Notes: a model not told the origin generated them from the letters alone. Shown: positions 1 to 8,908, counted from the first letter of the stretch. The stretch is DNA of 64,000 bases from Candidatus Alistipes faecigallinarum (GCA_019115605.1 DXDG01000027.1:54897-118896); one strand, 5' to 3'. A program made the numbers and translations.

Positions 1-1124
1 TTCATCACGTCGAAACCCGCCTGGCGCAACGCGCCGACCGCCTCGTCGATATGCCACGAATTGTCGACGCAGAGGCTCAGATTGACCGCCGAATTGTGGA
101 TCAGATTGGCCTTGATGCGGAAGCGTTCGAGCAGCGAGAAGATCGTGGCGAACTTCTCCTCGAGCACGAACGAGAAGTCGCGCGAGCGGATCGTCAGCAG
201 CACCTGGTCCTTCTTCAGGATCAGGATCGGCACGTCCACGGGCGCCGACATGCCGCGGATCACCGTGCCCGGCTTGCGCTTGTCGCCGAAAGGCCGCACA
301 TAGAGCGGAATGTTCTTGTTCTGCAGCGGCTTGATCGTCTTCGGGTGGATGATCTGCGCACCGCTGTAGGCCAGCTCGATCGTATCGAGGTAGTTCAGCT
401 CGGCGATCTGCACGGCATCGGGGAAGATCTTCGGATCGGCATTCAGAATGCCGTCCACATCCTTCCACACCGACATCGACTCGGCATCGAGGATATTGGC
501 CACCACGGCGGCCGAGTAGTCCGAGCCCTCGCGGCCGAGCGTCGTCGTCGTGCCGTCGGGCGCTCCGCCGATGAAGCCCTGCCCCACGAAGATCGTCTCC
601 GGGCAGCCGGCCAGCGCCTCCCTGAGCCGCGGCGCCGAGGCCTCGATATCAACGCCGGCATCCTTGTGGCGCTGCTCGGTGAGGAAGCAGCGGCGCATGT
701 CGATCCAGCGGTTCGGAACCCCGGCGTAGTTGAGGTATTCGGAGATGATCGTCGTCGAGACCAGCTCGCCGTAGGCGACAATGCGGTCGTACCACAGCTC
801 CGCGTCGCAGGCCGCATAGCCCTCGCCCCCGGCAACCTGCTCCAGCTCGCCGAAGAGCCGCTCGACCGCGTCGAGCCGTTTGGGACCGCGCCACAGGTCG
901 TCGATGATCGCCGCATGGTACTCGCGCAGGGCGGCGATTTCGGCCCGCGCCTCTTCGGGGGCCTGACGCTGCACGGCCGCAAAGACCCGTTCGAGGGCAT
1001 TCGTCGTCTTGCCCATCGCCGAGACGATGATGAAGAGGTGCTGCTCCTCGTCGATGATTTTGCGCAGGTTTCTCACGCCGTCGGCATTCCGCACCGAGGC
1101 ACCGCCGAATTTATAGACTTTCAT
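1..1124 (-). CDS. lysC: Aspartate kinase (C-terminus cut by window edge)
   Basis: Phosphorylates L-aspartate, the first step toward lysine/diaminopimelate, threonine and methionine. About 374 residues are visible. The N-terminus carries the kinase signature KFGGASV at residues 5-11, followed by the amino-acid kinase fold with TTLGREGSD and a KDVDGI segment. From about residue 290 a regulatory ACT-type region begins (VPILILKKDQ) and runs off the left edge. No homoserine dehydrogenase part is seen, but the missing end cannot be excluded. It lies 42 bp downstream of the oligopeptidase gene on the same strand, and dapD of the same pathway lies beyond that gene on the other strand. The start ATG is the one directly before KVYKFGG. 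Confidence 0.95.
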   Translation of the reverse strand, partial: MKVYKFGGASVRNADGVRNLRKIIDEEQHLFIIVSAMGKTTNALERVFAAVQRQAPEEARAEIAALREYHAAIIDDLWRGPKRLDAVERLFGELEQVAGGEGYAACDAELWYDRIVAYGELVSTTIISEYLNYAGVPNRWIDMRRCFLTEQRHKDAGVDIEASAPRLREALAGCPETIFVGQGFIGGAPDGTTTTLGREGSDYSAAVVANILDAESMSVWKDVDGILNADPKIFPDAVQIAELNYLDTIELAYSGAQIIHPKTIKPLQNKNIPLYVRPFGDKRKPGTVIRGMSAPVDVPILILKKDQVLLTIRSRDFSFVLEEKFATIFSLLERFRIKANLIHNSAVNLSLCVDNSWHIDEAVGALRQAGFDVM

Positions 1125-1166
1125 AGATCGGACTTCGTTTGCTTGTTTTCGTGTATTACTTGCCGG

Positions 1167-3311
1167 CTACTCCGCCTCCGCAACGGGACGGTAGGGCACG
1201 CCGATATTCTGGAAAAGGAACGCATACATGTCGGTCGCCTCGTCGATGCGCTTCGAGGTGGGCTTGCCGGCGCCGTGGCCCGCCTTCGACTCGATGCGGA
1301 TCAGCACCGGGGCATCGCCCCCCTGGCAATGCTGCAGCTGCGCGGCGAACTTGAACGAGTGGGCCGGAACGACGCGGTCGTCGTGGTCGGCCGTCATCAC
1401 GAGCGTTGCGGGATACTTCTCGCCCTCCCTGAGGTTGTGCAGCGGGGAGTACTTGTAAATGTAGCCGAACTGCTCCTCATCCTCCGAGGTGCCGTACTCC
1501 ACGGCCCAGCCCCAGCCGATCGTGAACTTGTGGTAGCGCAGCATGTCCAGCACGCCGACCTGCGGCAGGCAGACGGCAAAAAGATCGGGACGCTGCACCT
1601 CGCAGGCGCCGACCAGCAGTCCGCCGTTCGAGCCGCCGTTGATCGCCAGCCGCTCCTTCGAGGTATATTTTTCGGCAATCAGGTACTCGGCCGCCGCGAT
1701 GAAGTCGTCGAAGACGTTCTGTTTGTTCTCCAGCATGCCCGCCCGATGCCACGCCTCGCCGTACTCCAGGCCGCCGCGCAGGTTGGCCACGCAGTAGATG
1801 CCGCCCTGCTCGACGAACATCAGCGCCGCGGGGCTGAATCCGGGGGTCAGGCTGATCTGGAAGCCTCCGTAGCCGTAGAGCAGGCAGGGGTTCTTGCCGT
1901 CGAGCTTCATATCCTTGCGGCGGGTGATGAACATCGGCACCCGCGTACCGTCCTTCGAGGGGTAGAAGACCTGCTCGGTGATGAAGAGCGACGGGTCGAA
2001 ACGCACCTCGGGCGCCTTGTAGAGCGTCGAGGCGCCCGTAGCGATGTCGTAGCGGTAGATCGTTGCGGGCGAGGTGTAGTTCGTCAGCGTATAATAGAGC
2101 TGCGTATCCTCCTTCTCGCCGTCGAAGCCTCCGACGGTGCCGATGGCCGGCAGCGCCACCTCGCGAACGAGCTTTCCGTCGTAGTCGTACTGGGCGATCT
2201 GGCTCTGCGCATCCTTGAGATACTGCGCAAACAGGTAGCCGCCGGCCGTGCCGACCCCTTCGAGCAGGTTCTGCCCGTGTTCGGGGATCACCACCTCGTC
2301 CTTCGAGGGATTGTTCAGGTCGATGCGCCGCAGCGCGTAGTTCGAGGCGTCGCGGTTGGTTACGTAGTAGAGCCATCCGTCGCGGACCGTTACCACGCCG
2401 TAGTCGGCGTCGAAGCCCGGCAGCAGCGTCCGGAAACGCTTCTCCGTGCTCTTCCGGAAGAGCACCTCCGTGCCGGAGGTTCCGTCCGAGGCCAGGACGA
2501 AGAGCCACTCGCCGTCCTCGCTCGGCCAGGCCCAGAAGTAACGCAGCGGATGGGCCGGGTCCTCATAGACGAGCCGGTCGGCCGACTGCGGCGTGCCGAT
2601 GCGGTGGTAACAGATCTTCTGATACTGGTTCTGCTCGGAGTAGACGCCTCCCTTCGGTGCGTCATAGGCACTGTAATAGAACCCTTCGGAGTCGGGGGCC
2701 CACTGCGCCCCGGAGTTCTTCACCCAGTTGATGCGGTCTTCGGTCAGCTGTCCCGTGGCGGTGTCCATCACGCGGATCTCGACCCAGTCCGAGCCCGATG
2801 CCGCGGCGGCATAGGCCAGGTAGCGGCCGTCCTTCGAGAAGGAGGCGGCGGCCAGGGCCACCGTACCGTCCTCGGAGAGGGTGTTGGGATCGAGGAAGAC
2901 CTCGCCCGCCTCACCGGGCGTCTTCGTGCGGTAGAGGACCGACTGGTTCTGCAGTCCGTCGTTATAGTAGTAGTACCACCAGTCGCCGTGCTTGGCGGGA
3001 GCACCCTCCTTGGGGTAGTTCCACAGCTCGGTGAGGCGCTCGCGGATCGCATCGCGGAAGGGGATCTGCGCGAGGTAGTCCTCCGTTACGGCATTCTCGG
3101 CCGCAACCCACGCGGCCGTGGCCTCCGAGCGGTCGTCCTCGAGCCAGCGGTAGGGATCGGCGACCTCGGTGCCGAAATAGTTCTCCACGACCTCGCCGCG
3201 CTCGGTCTCGGGATAAGGTTGAAGTTTGATCTGCTTCATGGTATTGCAACTTGCCAGCACCGCGGCCGCACCCAGCAGCACGATGCCTCTACTCGATAGG
3301 AAATGTTTCAT
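1167..3311 (-). CDS. Prolyl oligopeptidase family (S9A) lipoprotein
   Basis: Serine peptidase expected to cleave short proline-containing peptides, probably in the periplasm. The 714-residue protein begins with a signal peptide and a lipobox-like LASC, so it is probably lipid-anchored. An N-terminal beta-propeller region precedes an alpha/beta-hydrolase domain. The catalytic triad is recognisable: Ser561 in GGSNGG, Asp645 in DHDDRVVP and His679 in AGHGAG. Length matches the roughly 700-residue family. It has its own promoter at 3337-3344 and may be co-transcribed with the downstream aspartate kinase. The substrate is not known from sequence. Confidence 0.95.
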   Translation of the reverse strand: MKHFLSSRGIVLLGAAAVLASCNTMKQIKLQPYPETERGEVVENYFGTEVADPYRWLEDDRSEATAAWVAAENAVTEDYLAQIPFRDAIRERLTELWNYPKEGAPAKHGDWWYYYYNDGLQNQSVLYRTKTPGEAGEVFLDPNTLSEDGTVALAAASFSKDGRYLAYAAAASGSDWVEIRVMDTATGQLTEDRINWVKNSGAQWAPDSEGFYYSAYDAPKGGVYSEQNQYQKICYHRIGTPQSADRLVYEDPAHPLRYFWAWPSEDGEWLFVLASDGTSGTEVLFRKSTEKRFRTLLPGFDADYGVVTVRDGWLYYVTNRDASNYALRRIDLNNPSKDEVVIPEHGQNLLEGVGTAGGYLFAQYLKDAQSQIAQYDYDGKLVREVALPAIGTVGGFDGEKEDTQLYYTLTNYTSPATIYRYDIATGASTLYKAPEVRFDPSLFITEQVFYPSKDGTRVPMFITRRKDMKLDGKNPCLLYGYGGFQISLTPGFSPAALMFVEQGGIYCVANLRGGLEYGEAWHRAGMLENKQNVFDDFIAAAEYLIAEKYTSKERLAINGGSNGGLLVGACEVQRPDLFAVCLPQVGVLDMLRYHKFTIGWGWAVEYGTSEDEEQFGYIYKYSPLHNLREGEKYPATLVMTADHDDRVVPAHSFKFAAQLQHCQGGDAPVLIRIESKAGHGAGKPTSKRIDEATDMYAFLFQNIGVPYRPVAEAE

Positions 3312-3336
3312 AGCGCGACTTTAGAGGATGATGTGG

Positions 3337-3344
3337 CAAAGTTA
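3337..3344 (-). promoter_or_regulatory. -7 element TAACTTTG for the prolyl oligopeptidase gene
   Basis: A perfect Bacteroidota -7 box (TAnnTTTG) read leftward, 25 bp upstream of the oligopeptidase ATG. It is arranged back-to-back with the dapD promoter about 20 bp away. Confidence 0.7.
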
Positions 3345-3365
3345 AAAAAAATCGCAGAAATTCCG

Positions 3366-3373
3366 TACCTTTG
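3366..3373 (+). promoter_or_regulatory. -7 element TACCTTTG for dapD-birA
   Basis: Matches the Bacteroidota TAnnTTTG box. It would give a leader of roughly 80 nt before dapD. No clear -33 TTTG is visible, because an A-run occupies that position. Confidence 0.6.
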
Positions 3374-3458
3374 ACCGCGACAAGCTCTCCGCGGTGGGAA
3401 AAAGGGGTTCCGAAACCCCGGGCAACCCGGCGGAGGCGCCACAAAAACCGGAAAAAAC

Positions 3459-4286
3459 ATGTACGAAGAACTCAAGACAATAATCGAAAAGGCATGGGAG
3501 GAGCGCTCCCTGCTGCAGCAGGCCCCGACGCAGGAGGCCGTGCGCGAAGTGATCGAACTCGTGGACAAGGGCCGGCTGCGCACGGCCGAGCCGCTCGACG
3601 CCGAAAAGAGCGAGTGGCGCGTGAACGAATGGGTCAAGAAGGCCGTGATCCTCTACTTCCCGATGCAGCCCATGCGCCGCATGGAGGCCGGGGAGCTCGA
3701 GTGGTACGACAAGATGGAGCTCAAGCACGGCTACGAGGAGCTGGGCGTGCGCGTCGTGCCCCACGCCGTGGCACGCTACGGCGCCTACATCGCCCCCGGG
3801 GCGATCCTCATGCCCTCGTATGTCAATATCGGCGCCTACGTCGATACGGGTACGATGGTCGATACGTGGGCCACGGTAGGCTCGTGCGCGCAGATCGGAC
3901 GGCATGTCCACCTCTCGGGCGGCGTGGGCATCGGCGGCGTGCTGGAGCCCGTGCAGGCCGCACCGGTCATCATCGAGGACCACTGTTTCATCGGCTCGCG
4001 CTCGATCGTCGTCGAGGGGGCGCACGTCTGTCGCGAGGCGGTGCTCGGATCGAACACCGTGATCACCGGCTCGACGCACATCATCGACGTTACGGGATCG
4101 GAACCGGTAACCTACAAGGGTTACGTCCCGCCCCGCGCGGTGGTCGTACCGGGAAGCTACCGCAAGCAGTTCCCCGCGGGCGAATACAGCGTCTCGTGCG
4201 CGCTGATCATCGGACGCCGCAAGGAGTCCACCGACAAGAAAACCTCGCTGAACGACGCCCTGCGCGATTTCGGCGTCTCGGCATAA
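3459..4286 (+). CDS. dapD: 2,3,4,5-tetrahydropyridine-2,6-dicarboxylate N-succinyltransferase
   Basis: Transfers succinyl from succinyl-CoA to tetrahydrodipicolinate in the succinylase branch of lysine/diaminopimelate synthesis; cytoplasmic trimer. The 275-residue protein matches the family length of about 274. An alpha-helical N-terminal domain (1-100) is followed by left-handed beta-helix hexapeptide repeats (about 100-235), with the family-typical stretches VGSCAQIGR, GGVGIGGVLEP and VIIEDHCFIG. Its presence argues that this organism uses DapD rather than only the DapL shortcut. birA starts 12 bp downstream and is probably co-transcribed. Confidence 0.98.
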   Translation: MYEELKTIIEKAWEERSLLQQAPTQEAVREVIELVDKGRLRTAEPLDAEKSEWRVNEWVKKAVILYFPMQPMRRMEAGELEWYDKMELKHGYEELGVRVVPHAVARYGAYIAPGAILMPSYVNIGAYVDTGTMVDTWATVGSCAQIGRHVHLSGGVGIGGVLEPVQAAPVIIEDHCFIGSRSIVVEGAHVCREAVLGSNTVITGSTHIIDVTGSEPVTYKGYVPPRAVVVPGSYRKQFPAGEYSVSCALIIGRRKESTDKKTSLNDALRDFGVSA

Positions 4287-4298
4287 CGGCTTTCAGGC

Positions 4299-5030
4299 AT
4301 GATTTACCGCATCGAAGAGACCACCTCGACCAACGACGACGCCAAGCGGCCCGAGTACGGCCACGACGACATCATCTGGGCCGAGCGGCAGACCGCCGGC
4401 CGCGGACAGCGCGGCCACACCTGGATCAGCCGCGCGGAGGAGAGCCTCACCTTCTCGCACATCCTCACGCCGACGTTCCTGCCCGTCGTCGAGCAGTTCC
4501 GCCTCGTCGAACTGGTGGCGCTGGCCCTGACGGACAGTTTCGACGAGTTCGGCATCGACACGCGCATCAAGTGGACGAACGACATCTACGTCGGCGACCG
4601 CAAGATGGTCGGCATCCTCATCGAACACAGCTACTCGGGACCGACGCTCGCCCGCACGATCCTCGGCACGGGCATCAACGTCAACCAGACGGAGTTCGAC
4701 CCCGCGCTGCCCAACCCGATCTCGATGGCCCAGGCCGCCGGGCGGCGGTTCGACCGGGAGGATGTGCTCGAAACCTACCGCCGCCACGCCGCACGCCGCT
4801 ACGCGCAGCTCGAACGGGGCGAATACGCCGCGCTCGAAGAGGAGTACCGCCGGCGGATGTACCGCCTGGGCGAGCGGCACCCGTTCCGCCTGGCCGACGG
4901 CACGCTCCTTGAGGCCGTGATCGAAGGGGTGCGCCCCACGGGCGAGCTGCTGCTGCGCCACGACGACGGGACGCTCCGCGGCTACCTCTTCCGCGAGGTG
5001 GAGTTCGTCATCGCGGGCCGCGACCGCTGA
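4299..5030 (+). CDS. birA: Biotin--[acetyl-CoA-carboxylase] ligase
   Basis: Activates biotin with ATP and attaches it to the biotin carboxyl carrier lysine of acetyl-CoA carboxylase and related carboxylases. The 243-residue protein has the biotinyl-5'-AMP loop GRGQRG, the KWTNDI motif and the GTGINVN motif of the class. It starts directly in the catalytic domain (MIYRIEETTSTN), so it is a monofunctional ligase without the DNA-binding helix-turn-helix of E. coli BirA and should not act as a repressor. A small C-terminal SH3-like domain follows. It is second in an operon with dapD. Confidence 0.95.
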   Translation: MIYRIEETTSTNDDAKRPEYGHDDIIWAERQTAGRGQRGHTWISRAEESLTFSHILTPTFLPVVEQFRLVELVALALTDSFDEFGIDTRIKWTNDIYVGDRKMVGILIEHSYSGPTLARTILGTGINVNQTEFDPALPNPISMAQAAGRRFDREDVLETYRRHAARRYAQLERGEYAALEEEYRRRMYRLGERHPFRLADGTLLEAVIEGVRPTGELLLRHDDGTLRGYLFREVEFVIAGRDR

Positions 5031-5078
5031 ACGGCGCGGCCGCCGCATGCCGCCGCCGGAAAAAAGTGCCGGAAAGTG

Positions 5079-5108
5079 TTGTCCATGCGGAAATAACGAC
5101 TATCTTTG
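5079..5108 (+). promoter_or_regulatory. gcvH promoter (-33 TTG, -7 TATCTTTG)
   Basis: TTG at 5079-5081 and TATCTTTG at 5101-5108 are separated by 19 nt, a full Bacteroidota promoter. The gcvH ATG lies 29 bp after the -7 box. Confidence 0.75.
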
Positions 5109-5137
5109 CATTACGAAATCATAAAAACGCAAATACC

Positions 5138-5515
5138 ATGAACGTACCTGCCAATCTGAAATACTCGAACGACCACGAGTGGTGCCGTGTCGAGGGAGAC
5201 GTAGCCGTTATCGGCATCACCGACTTTGCCCAGAGCCAGCTGGGCGACATCGTCTTCGTGGACGTGCCGACCGTCGGCGAGACGCTCGCCGCAGGCGAGG
5301 TCTTCGGATCGATCGAGGCCGTGAAGACCGTCAGCGACGCCTTCCTGCCGGTCGGCGGCGAGGTGGTGGAGTTCAACGAGGCCGTGGATGCCGACCCCTC
5401 CATCGTCAACAAGGATGCCTACGGCGAGGGCTGGCTCGTCAAGGTCCGCATGAGCGATCCCGCGGAGTACGACGCCCTGCTCACGCCCGAGCAGTATACC
5501 GAGCTGATCGGATAA
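5138..5515 (+). CDS. gcvH: Glycine cleavage system H protein
   Basis: Lipoyl carrier that shuttles the aminomethyl group between the P, T and L proteins of the glycine cleavage complex. The 125-residue length is normal for the family. The lipoylation lysine is K63 in GSIEAVKTVSD. The ATG at 5138 was chosen over an in-frame upstream codon at 5066 because the promoter -7 box lies between them and the family starts near NLKYSNDHEW. The matching gcvP is 38 kb away in this window, so the system is not organised as one operon. Confidence 0.97.
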   Translation: MNVPANLKYSNDHEWCRVEGDVAVIGITDFAQSQLGDIVFVDVPTVGETLAAGEVFGSIEAVKTVSDAFLPVGGEVVEFNEAVDADPSIVNKDAYGEGWLVKVRMSDPAEYDALLTPEQYTELIG

Positions 5516-5540
5516 TCCGAACCCGGTCCCGTCAATGACA

Positions 5541-5572
5541 AGACAGCCTGCCGCAAAGCAGGCTGTCTTTCG
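5541..5572 (+). terminator. Rho-independent terminator after gcvH
   Basis: Perfect 11-bp stem (AGACAGCCTGC with its complement), 6-nt loop, then a T-rich tail. Confidence 0.85.
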
Positions 5573-5626
5573 TTTCCGGAGCGGCCAGCTTCGCCCGGGA
5601 CCGGAAGCGCACCGGATGCCGGGCAC

Positions 5627-5656
5627 AAAAAACCGGGACCGCCGCAACGGCCCCGG
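5627..5656 (-). terminator. Rho-independent terminator after greA
   Basis: On the minus strand CCGGGGCC pairs with GGTCCCGG (one G-T wobble) across an 8-nt loop and is followed by six T. Confidence 0.8.
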
Positions 5657-5726
5657 AGTCGGAAAGGAGTCCCGTCGAAACGGCTCCCCGTATGTCATGC
5701 GGCTCGCGAAGGTGCCTGCCGGTGCA

Positions 5727-6203
5727 TCAGATGCTGATGTCGAGGATCTCGAAGTGAATCGTGCCGGCCGGAACCTCGACATCCACGCGATCGCCCTTCT
5801 TGTGGCCGAGCAGCGCCTTGGCGATCGGCGTACCGATGGCCAGCTTGCCCTCGCGCAGGTTGGCCTCGTGTTCGGCGACGATCGTATAGACCATCTGCTT
5901 GTTGGTATTGTGGTTGAGCAACGTAACCTTGCTCAGGATCTGCACCTTGCTCTTGTCGATCTTCGACTCGTCGATGACCCGTGCATTGGCGATCGTATCC
6001 TCGAGCTTGGCGATACGCATCTCCAGCAGACCCTGCGCCTCGCGGGCAGCGTCGTACTCCGCGTTCTCCGAAAGGTCGCCCTTGTCGCGCGCTTCAGCGA
6101 TCGCCGCCGAAATCGCCGGACGCTCGACGGAACGCATGTGGTCGAGCTCGTCCTTGAGCTTCTTGTAACCCTCCGCTGTCAGATAAATAGTCTCTTTTGC
6201 CAT
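5727..6203 (-). CDS. greA: Transcription elongation factor GreA
   Basis: Rescues backtracked RNA polymerase by inserting its coiled coil into the secondary channel and stimulating transcript cleavage. The 158-residue protein has the N-terminal coiled coil (about 1-75) with the acidic tip signature GDLSENAEYDAAREAQ, and a C-terminal FKBP-like domain ending in HFEILDISI. The two acidic tip residues needed for cleavage stimulation are present (D and E of GDLSENAEY). It is a single-gene unit with its own promoter and terminator. Confidence 0.98.
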   Translation of the reverse strand: MAKETIYLTAEGYKKLKDELDHMRSVERPAISAAIAEARDKGDLSENAEYDAAREAQGLLEMRIAKLEDTIANARVIDESKIDKSKVQILSKVTLLNHNTNKQMVYTIVAEHEANLREGKLAIGTPIAKALLGHKKGDRVDVEVPAGTIHFEILDISI

Positions 6204-6267
6204 AAAAAAACATAAAAAATAAAGAATCCTGACCCGCGAAGATCAGAACCCTGTTGCTTTGTACAAG

Positions 6268-6299
6268 CAAAGATACGAAGCAAATTCCATATTTCCAAA
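6268..6299 (-). promoter_or_regulatory. greA promoter (-33 TTTG, -7 TATCTTTG)
   Basis: On the minus strand TTTG (6296-6299) is followed after 20 nt by TATCTTTG (6268-6275), about 65 bp upstream of greA. The 6300-6450 stretch between this and the bamD promoter shows no gene or other signal that I can recognise. Confidence 0.8.
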
Positions 6300-6452
6300 T
6301 CTTTTTCGGGTTTTCCGCAACCTCCTGCGGACAACGCTCCGAAGCGGCCGGAGCAGCCCCTTTCAGCGCTTCCCGCCCGGCACGCCGTCCGGCCGCGACC
6401 CGACTGCGGACTTCGCAACGGAAAGGCCGCGGCCGAAGGCAATAATTTTTTT

Positions 6453-6483
6453 TTTGCAAATCGTTAATTTATGCGTAACTTTG
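6453..6483 (+). promoter_or_regulatory. bamD operon promoter (-33 TTTG, -7 TAACTTTG)
   Basis: TTTG at 6453-6456 and TAACTTTG at 6476-6483 with 19-nt spacing, 29 bp before the bamD ATG. Confidence 0.85.
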
Positions 6484-6512
6484 CGCGATAAAGCGCCGTA
6501 AAAGATTCATCG

Positions 6513-7334
6513 ATGAAGCAGAAATTCGTATATGCCGTATGCGGGACGGTTGTGGCCGTCTTCCTTGTCGGATGTTCCGGCATCAGCGCCCTGCTCAAAA
6601 GCGGACAGCCCGAACTGATCTACAGCAAGGCGCTGGAGTACTACAAGATCGGCAAGTGGCAGCGCGCCTCGACCCTCTTCGAGGGGGTGCAGCCTTACTA
6701 CACAGGCACCGCGCGCGAAGACAGCATCTCGTTCTACAACGCATACTGCAAGTTCAAGAACCGCGACTATGATGCGGCATCGACCCTGCTTGACGAATTC
6801 CGCCGCAAGTTCGGCCGCAGCGCCTTCATCGAGGATGCCGAAGGCATGTATGCCCTCTGCTACTACTACCTCGCACCGGGGCCCACGCGCGACCAGACGA
6901 TGACCGGACAGGCCATCATGGCCATCAACGAGTTCATCGCCCGCTACCCGCAGAGCGAACAGATCGAGAACTTCCGGAAGATCAACGAGGAGCTCAACGG
7001 CCGCCTGCACGAAAAGGCCTACCTGAACGCCTACACCTACTACAAGATCGGACGCTACAAATCCGCCATCGTCGCATTGAAAAATGCCCTGAAACAGTAT
7101 CCCGACACCGAACACCGCGAGGAGATGATGTATCTGATCGTCGATTCGAGCTACCGTCTGGCAAGCAACTCGGTCGTCGAGAAACAGACGGACCGCTACC
7201 TGGACATGCTCGACTCCTATCTCTCGTTCCGCGAGGAGTTCCCCGAGTCGAAATACCTCAAGGAGCTCGAACGCATGGCCCAGCACGCCCGCGACTACCT
7301 GGATCGCAACAACAAGGACAACAACGAAGAATAG
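6513..7334 (+). CDS. bamD: Outer membrane protein assembly factor BamD (lipoprotein)
   Basis: Lipoprotein partner of BamA in beta-barrel insertion into the outer membrane. The 273-residue protein has a signal peptide with lipobox LVGC (Cys21), then TPR-type helical repeats (LIYSKALEYYKIGKWQRA, CKFKNRDYDAASTLLDEFRRKF, YTYYKIGRYKSAIVALKNAL). The charged C-terminus is Asn/Asp/Glu-rich. It is first in a tightly spaced operon with rpoZ (2-bp gap), coaBC and recN, an order I associate with Bacteroidota. Confidence 0.93.
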   Translation: MKQKFVYAVCGTVVAVFLVGCSGISALLKSGQPELIYSKALEYYKIGKWQRASTLFEGVQPYYTGTAREDSISFYNAYCKFKNRDYDAASTLLDEFRRKFGRSAFIEDAEGMYALCYYYLAPGPTRDQTMTGQAIMAINEFIARYPQSEQIENFRKINEELNGRLHEKAYLNAYTYYKIGRYKSAIVALKNALKQYPDTEHREEMMYLIVDSSYRLASNSVVEKQTDRYLDMLDSYLSFREEFPESKYLKELERMAQHARDYLDRNNKDNNEE

Positions 7335-7336
7335 AG

Positions 7337-7669
7337 ATGGAAATCAAGAAGAACATCCCCAACAACACCATCACGCGCAAGCTGGTGGATCTGGACAAGG
7401 AGACCGGCAACATCTACGAGAGCGTGAACATCATCGCGCGCCGTGCCAACCAGATTGCCACGGAACTCAAGACCGAGCTCAACCGCAAGCTCGCCGATTT
7501 CTCGTCGCCCACGGATACGATGGAGGAGACCTTCGAAAACCGGGAGCAGATCGAGATCTCGCGCTACTACGAGCGGCTGCCCAAACCGGTGATCATCGCC
7601 ACCGAGGAGTTCCTCGACCACGAACTGCTCTACAAGGAGGGCAAGGACGGCGAGCTGAAGGAGATCTAA
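7337..7669 (+). CDS. rpoZ: RNA polymerase omega subunit, Bacteroidota type
   Basis: Small subunit that helps fold and assemble the beta' subunit of RNA polymerase. The 110-residue protein has the NIYESVNIIARRANQIA segment that corresponds to the conserved omega core (the aligned E. coli region carries ARRAR). The C-terminal acidic tail is specific to this phylum. Position directly after bamD and before coaBC matches the usual arrangement. Confidence is lower than for the neighbours because omega is short and divergent. Confidence 0.85.
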   Translation: MEIKKNIPNNTITRKLVDLDKETGNIYESVNIIARRANQIATELKTELNRKLADFSSPTDTMEETFENREQIEISRYYERLPKPVIIATEEFLDHELLYKEGKDGELKEI

Positions 7670-7683
7670 CCGACGACAATACG

Positions 7684-8901
7684 ATGGCTTCCGACGTTAC
7701 GGCCCTTCCGCTCGAAGGACGCCGCATCCTGCTGGGCATCACGGGTAGCATAGCAGCCTACAAGGCGGCTGTGCTTTGTCGTTTATTGAAGTGTGCCGGC
7801 GCCGAGGTCCGGGTGGTGATGACCCCCCTGGCCAAGCAGTTCATCACGCCGTTGACGATGGCCACGCTCTCGAAAAATCCCATTCTGGTGGAGTTCTTCG
7901 ATCCGGAAAACGGTGCGTGGAACTCGCACGTTGCCCTGGGCGAGTGGGCCGACTGCTACCTGATCGCCCCCGCCACGGCCAACACGCTGGCCAAGATGGC
8001 CGCGGGCGTCGCCGACAACCTGCTGCTGACGACCTACCTCTCGGCACGCTGCCCGGTGGTCGTGGCCCCGGCCATGGACCTCGACATGTATGCCCACGAG
8101 GCGACGCAGCAGAACCTCCGCACGCTCCGCTCGCGCGGCGTGGAGATCATCGAGCCCGCAGAGGGCGAGCTGGCGAGCGGTCTGCGGGGCAAGGGCCGCA
8201 TGTCCGAACCCGAGCAGACCACGGCCTTCGTGGCGGAGCTGCTCGACGAAAAAAAAAAGAGCCTCGCCGGTAAACGGATGATCGTTACGGCCGGGGCGAC
8301 GATCGAGGCCATCGACCCCGTGCGGTTCATCTCGAACCATTCGTCGGGCAAGATGGGCTACGCCATCGCCGGGGAGCTGGCGGCACGCGGCGCCGAGGTT
8401 ACCCTCATCACGGGCCGCACAGCCCTCTCCACACCGCGGGGTGTCCGCCGCGTGGATGTCCTCTCCGCCGCGGAGATGTATGCGGAGGCGGTCCGGGCCT
8501 ATGCGGAGGCCGACGGCGGGGTGATGTGTGCCGCCGTGGCGGACTACACGCCCGCGGAGGTTGCACAGACCAAGATCAGGAAACACGACGGCGAGATGAC
8601 CCTCACCCTGCGCCGCACGCAGGATATCGCCGCCGAACTGGGCCGCCAAAAGGGCGACCGCCTGCTCGTGGGCTTCGCCCTCGAAACCGACGACGAGGAG
8701 GCGCATGCCGAGGAGAAGCTCCGCAGGAAGAACTTCGACTTCATCGTACTCAACTCGCTGCGCTATGCGGGCGCGGGCTTCCGCGGCGACACGAACAAGG
8801 TAACGTTCATCGACCGCGCGGGCCGCGAGGAGCTGCCCCTGCTCTCCAAGCGCGAGGTCGCCCGGCGCATTGCCGACAAAATCGAAACCTTTCTGAAATA
8901 A
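7684..8901 (+). CDS. coaBC: Bifunctional phosphopantothenoylcysteine synthetase/decarboxylase
   Basis: Joins cysteine to 4'-phosphopantothenate (CoaB half) and decarboxylates the product (CoaC half) on the way to coenzyme A. The 405-residue protein has an N-terminal flavoprotein domain (10-185) with GSIAAYK and the active-site His82 in NSHVALG. The C-terminal CTP-dependent domain (about 190-400) carries GATIEAIDPVRFISN and SSGKMG. Two residues known to be important in E. coli Dfp differ: the PxMN asparagine is Asp132 and the clamp cysteine is Ser165 (see findings). It lies 14 bp after rpoZ and 7 bp before recN. Confidence 0.97.
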   Translation: MASDVTALPLEGRRILLGITGSIAAYKAAVLCRLLKCAGAEVRVVMTPLAKQFITPLTMATLSKNPILVEFFDPENGAWNSHVALGEWADCYLIAPATANTLAKMAAGVADNLLLTTYLSARCPVVVAPAMDLDMYAHEATQQNLRTLRSRGVEIIEPAEGELASGLRGKGRMSEPEQTTAFVAELLDEKKKSLAGKRMIVTAGATIEAIDPVRFISNHSSGKMGYAIAGELAARGAEVTLITGRTALSTPRGVRRVDVLSAAEMYAEAVRAYAEADGGVMCAAVADYTPAEVAQTKIRKHDGEMTLTLRRTQDIAAELGRQKGDRLLVGFALETDDEEAHAEEKLRRKNFDFIVLNSLRYAGAGFRGDTNKVTFIDRAGREELPLLSKREVARRIADKIETFLK

Positions 8902-8908
8902 TTCCACC

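Noticed and set aside
51..3299. A 1082-codon open frame on the plus strand.
   Set aside because: It is antisense to the aspartate kinase and oligopeptidase genes, both clear by motif. It is rich in Arg, Leu, Val, His and Asp as expected for the mirror of GC-rich codons, and has no recognisable domain.
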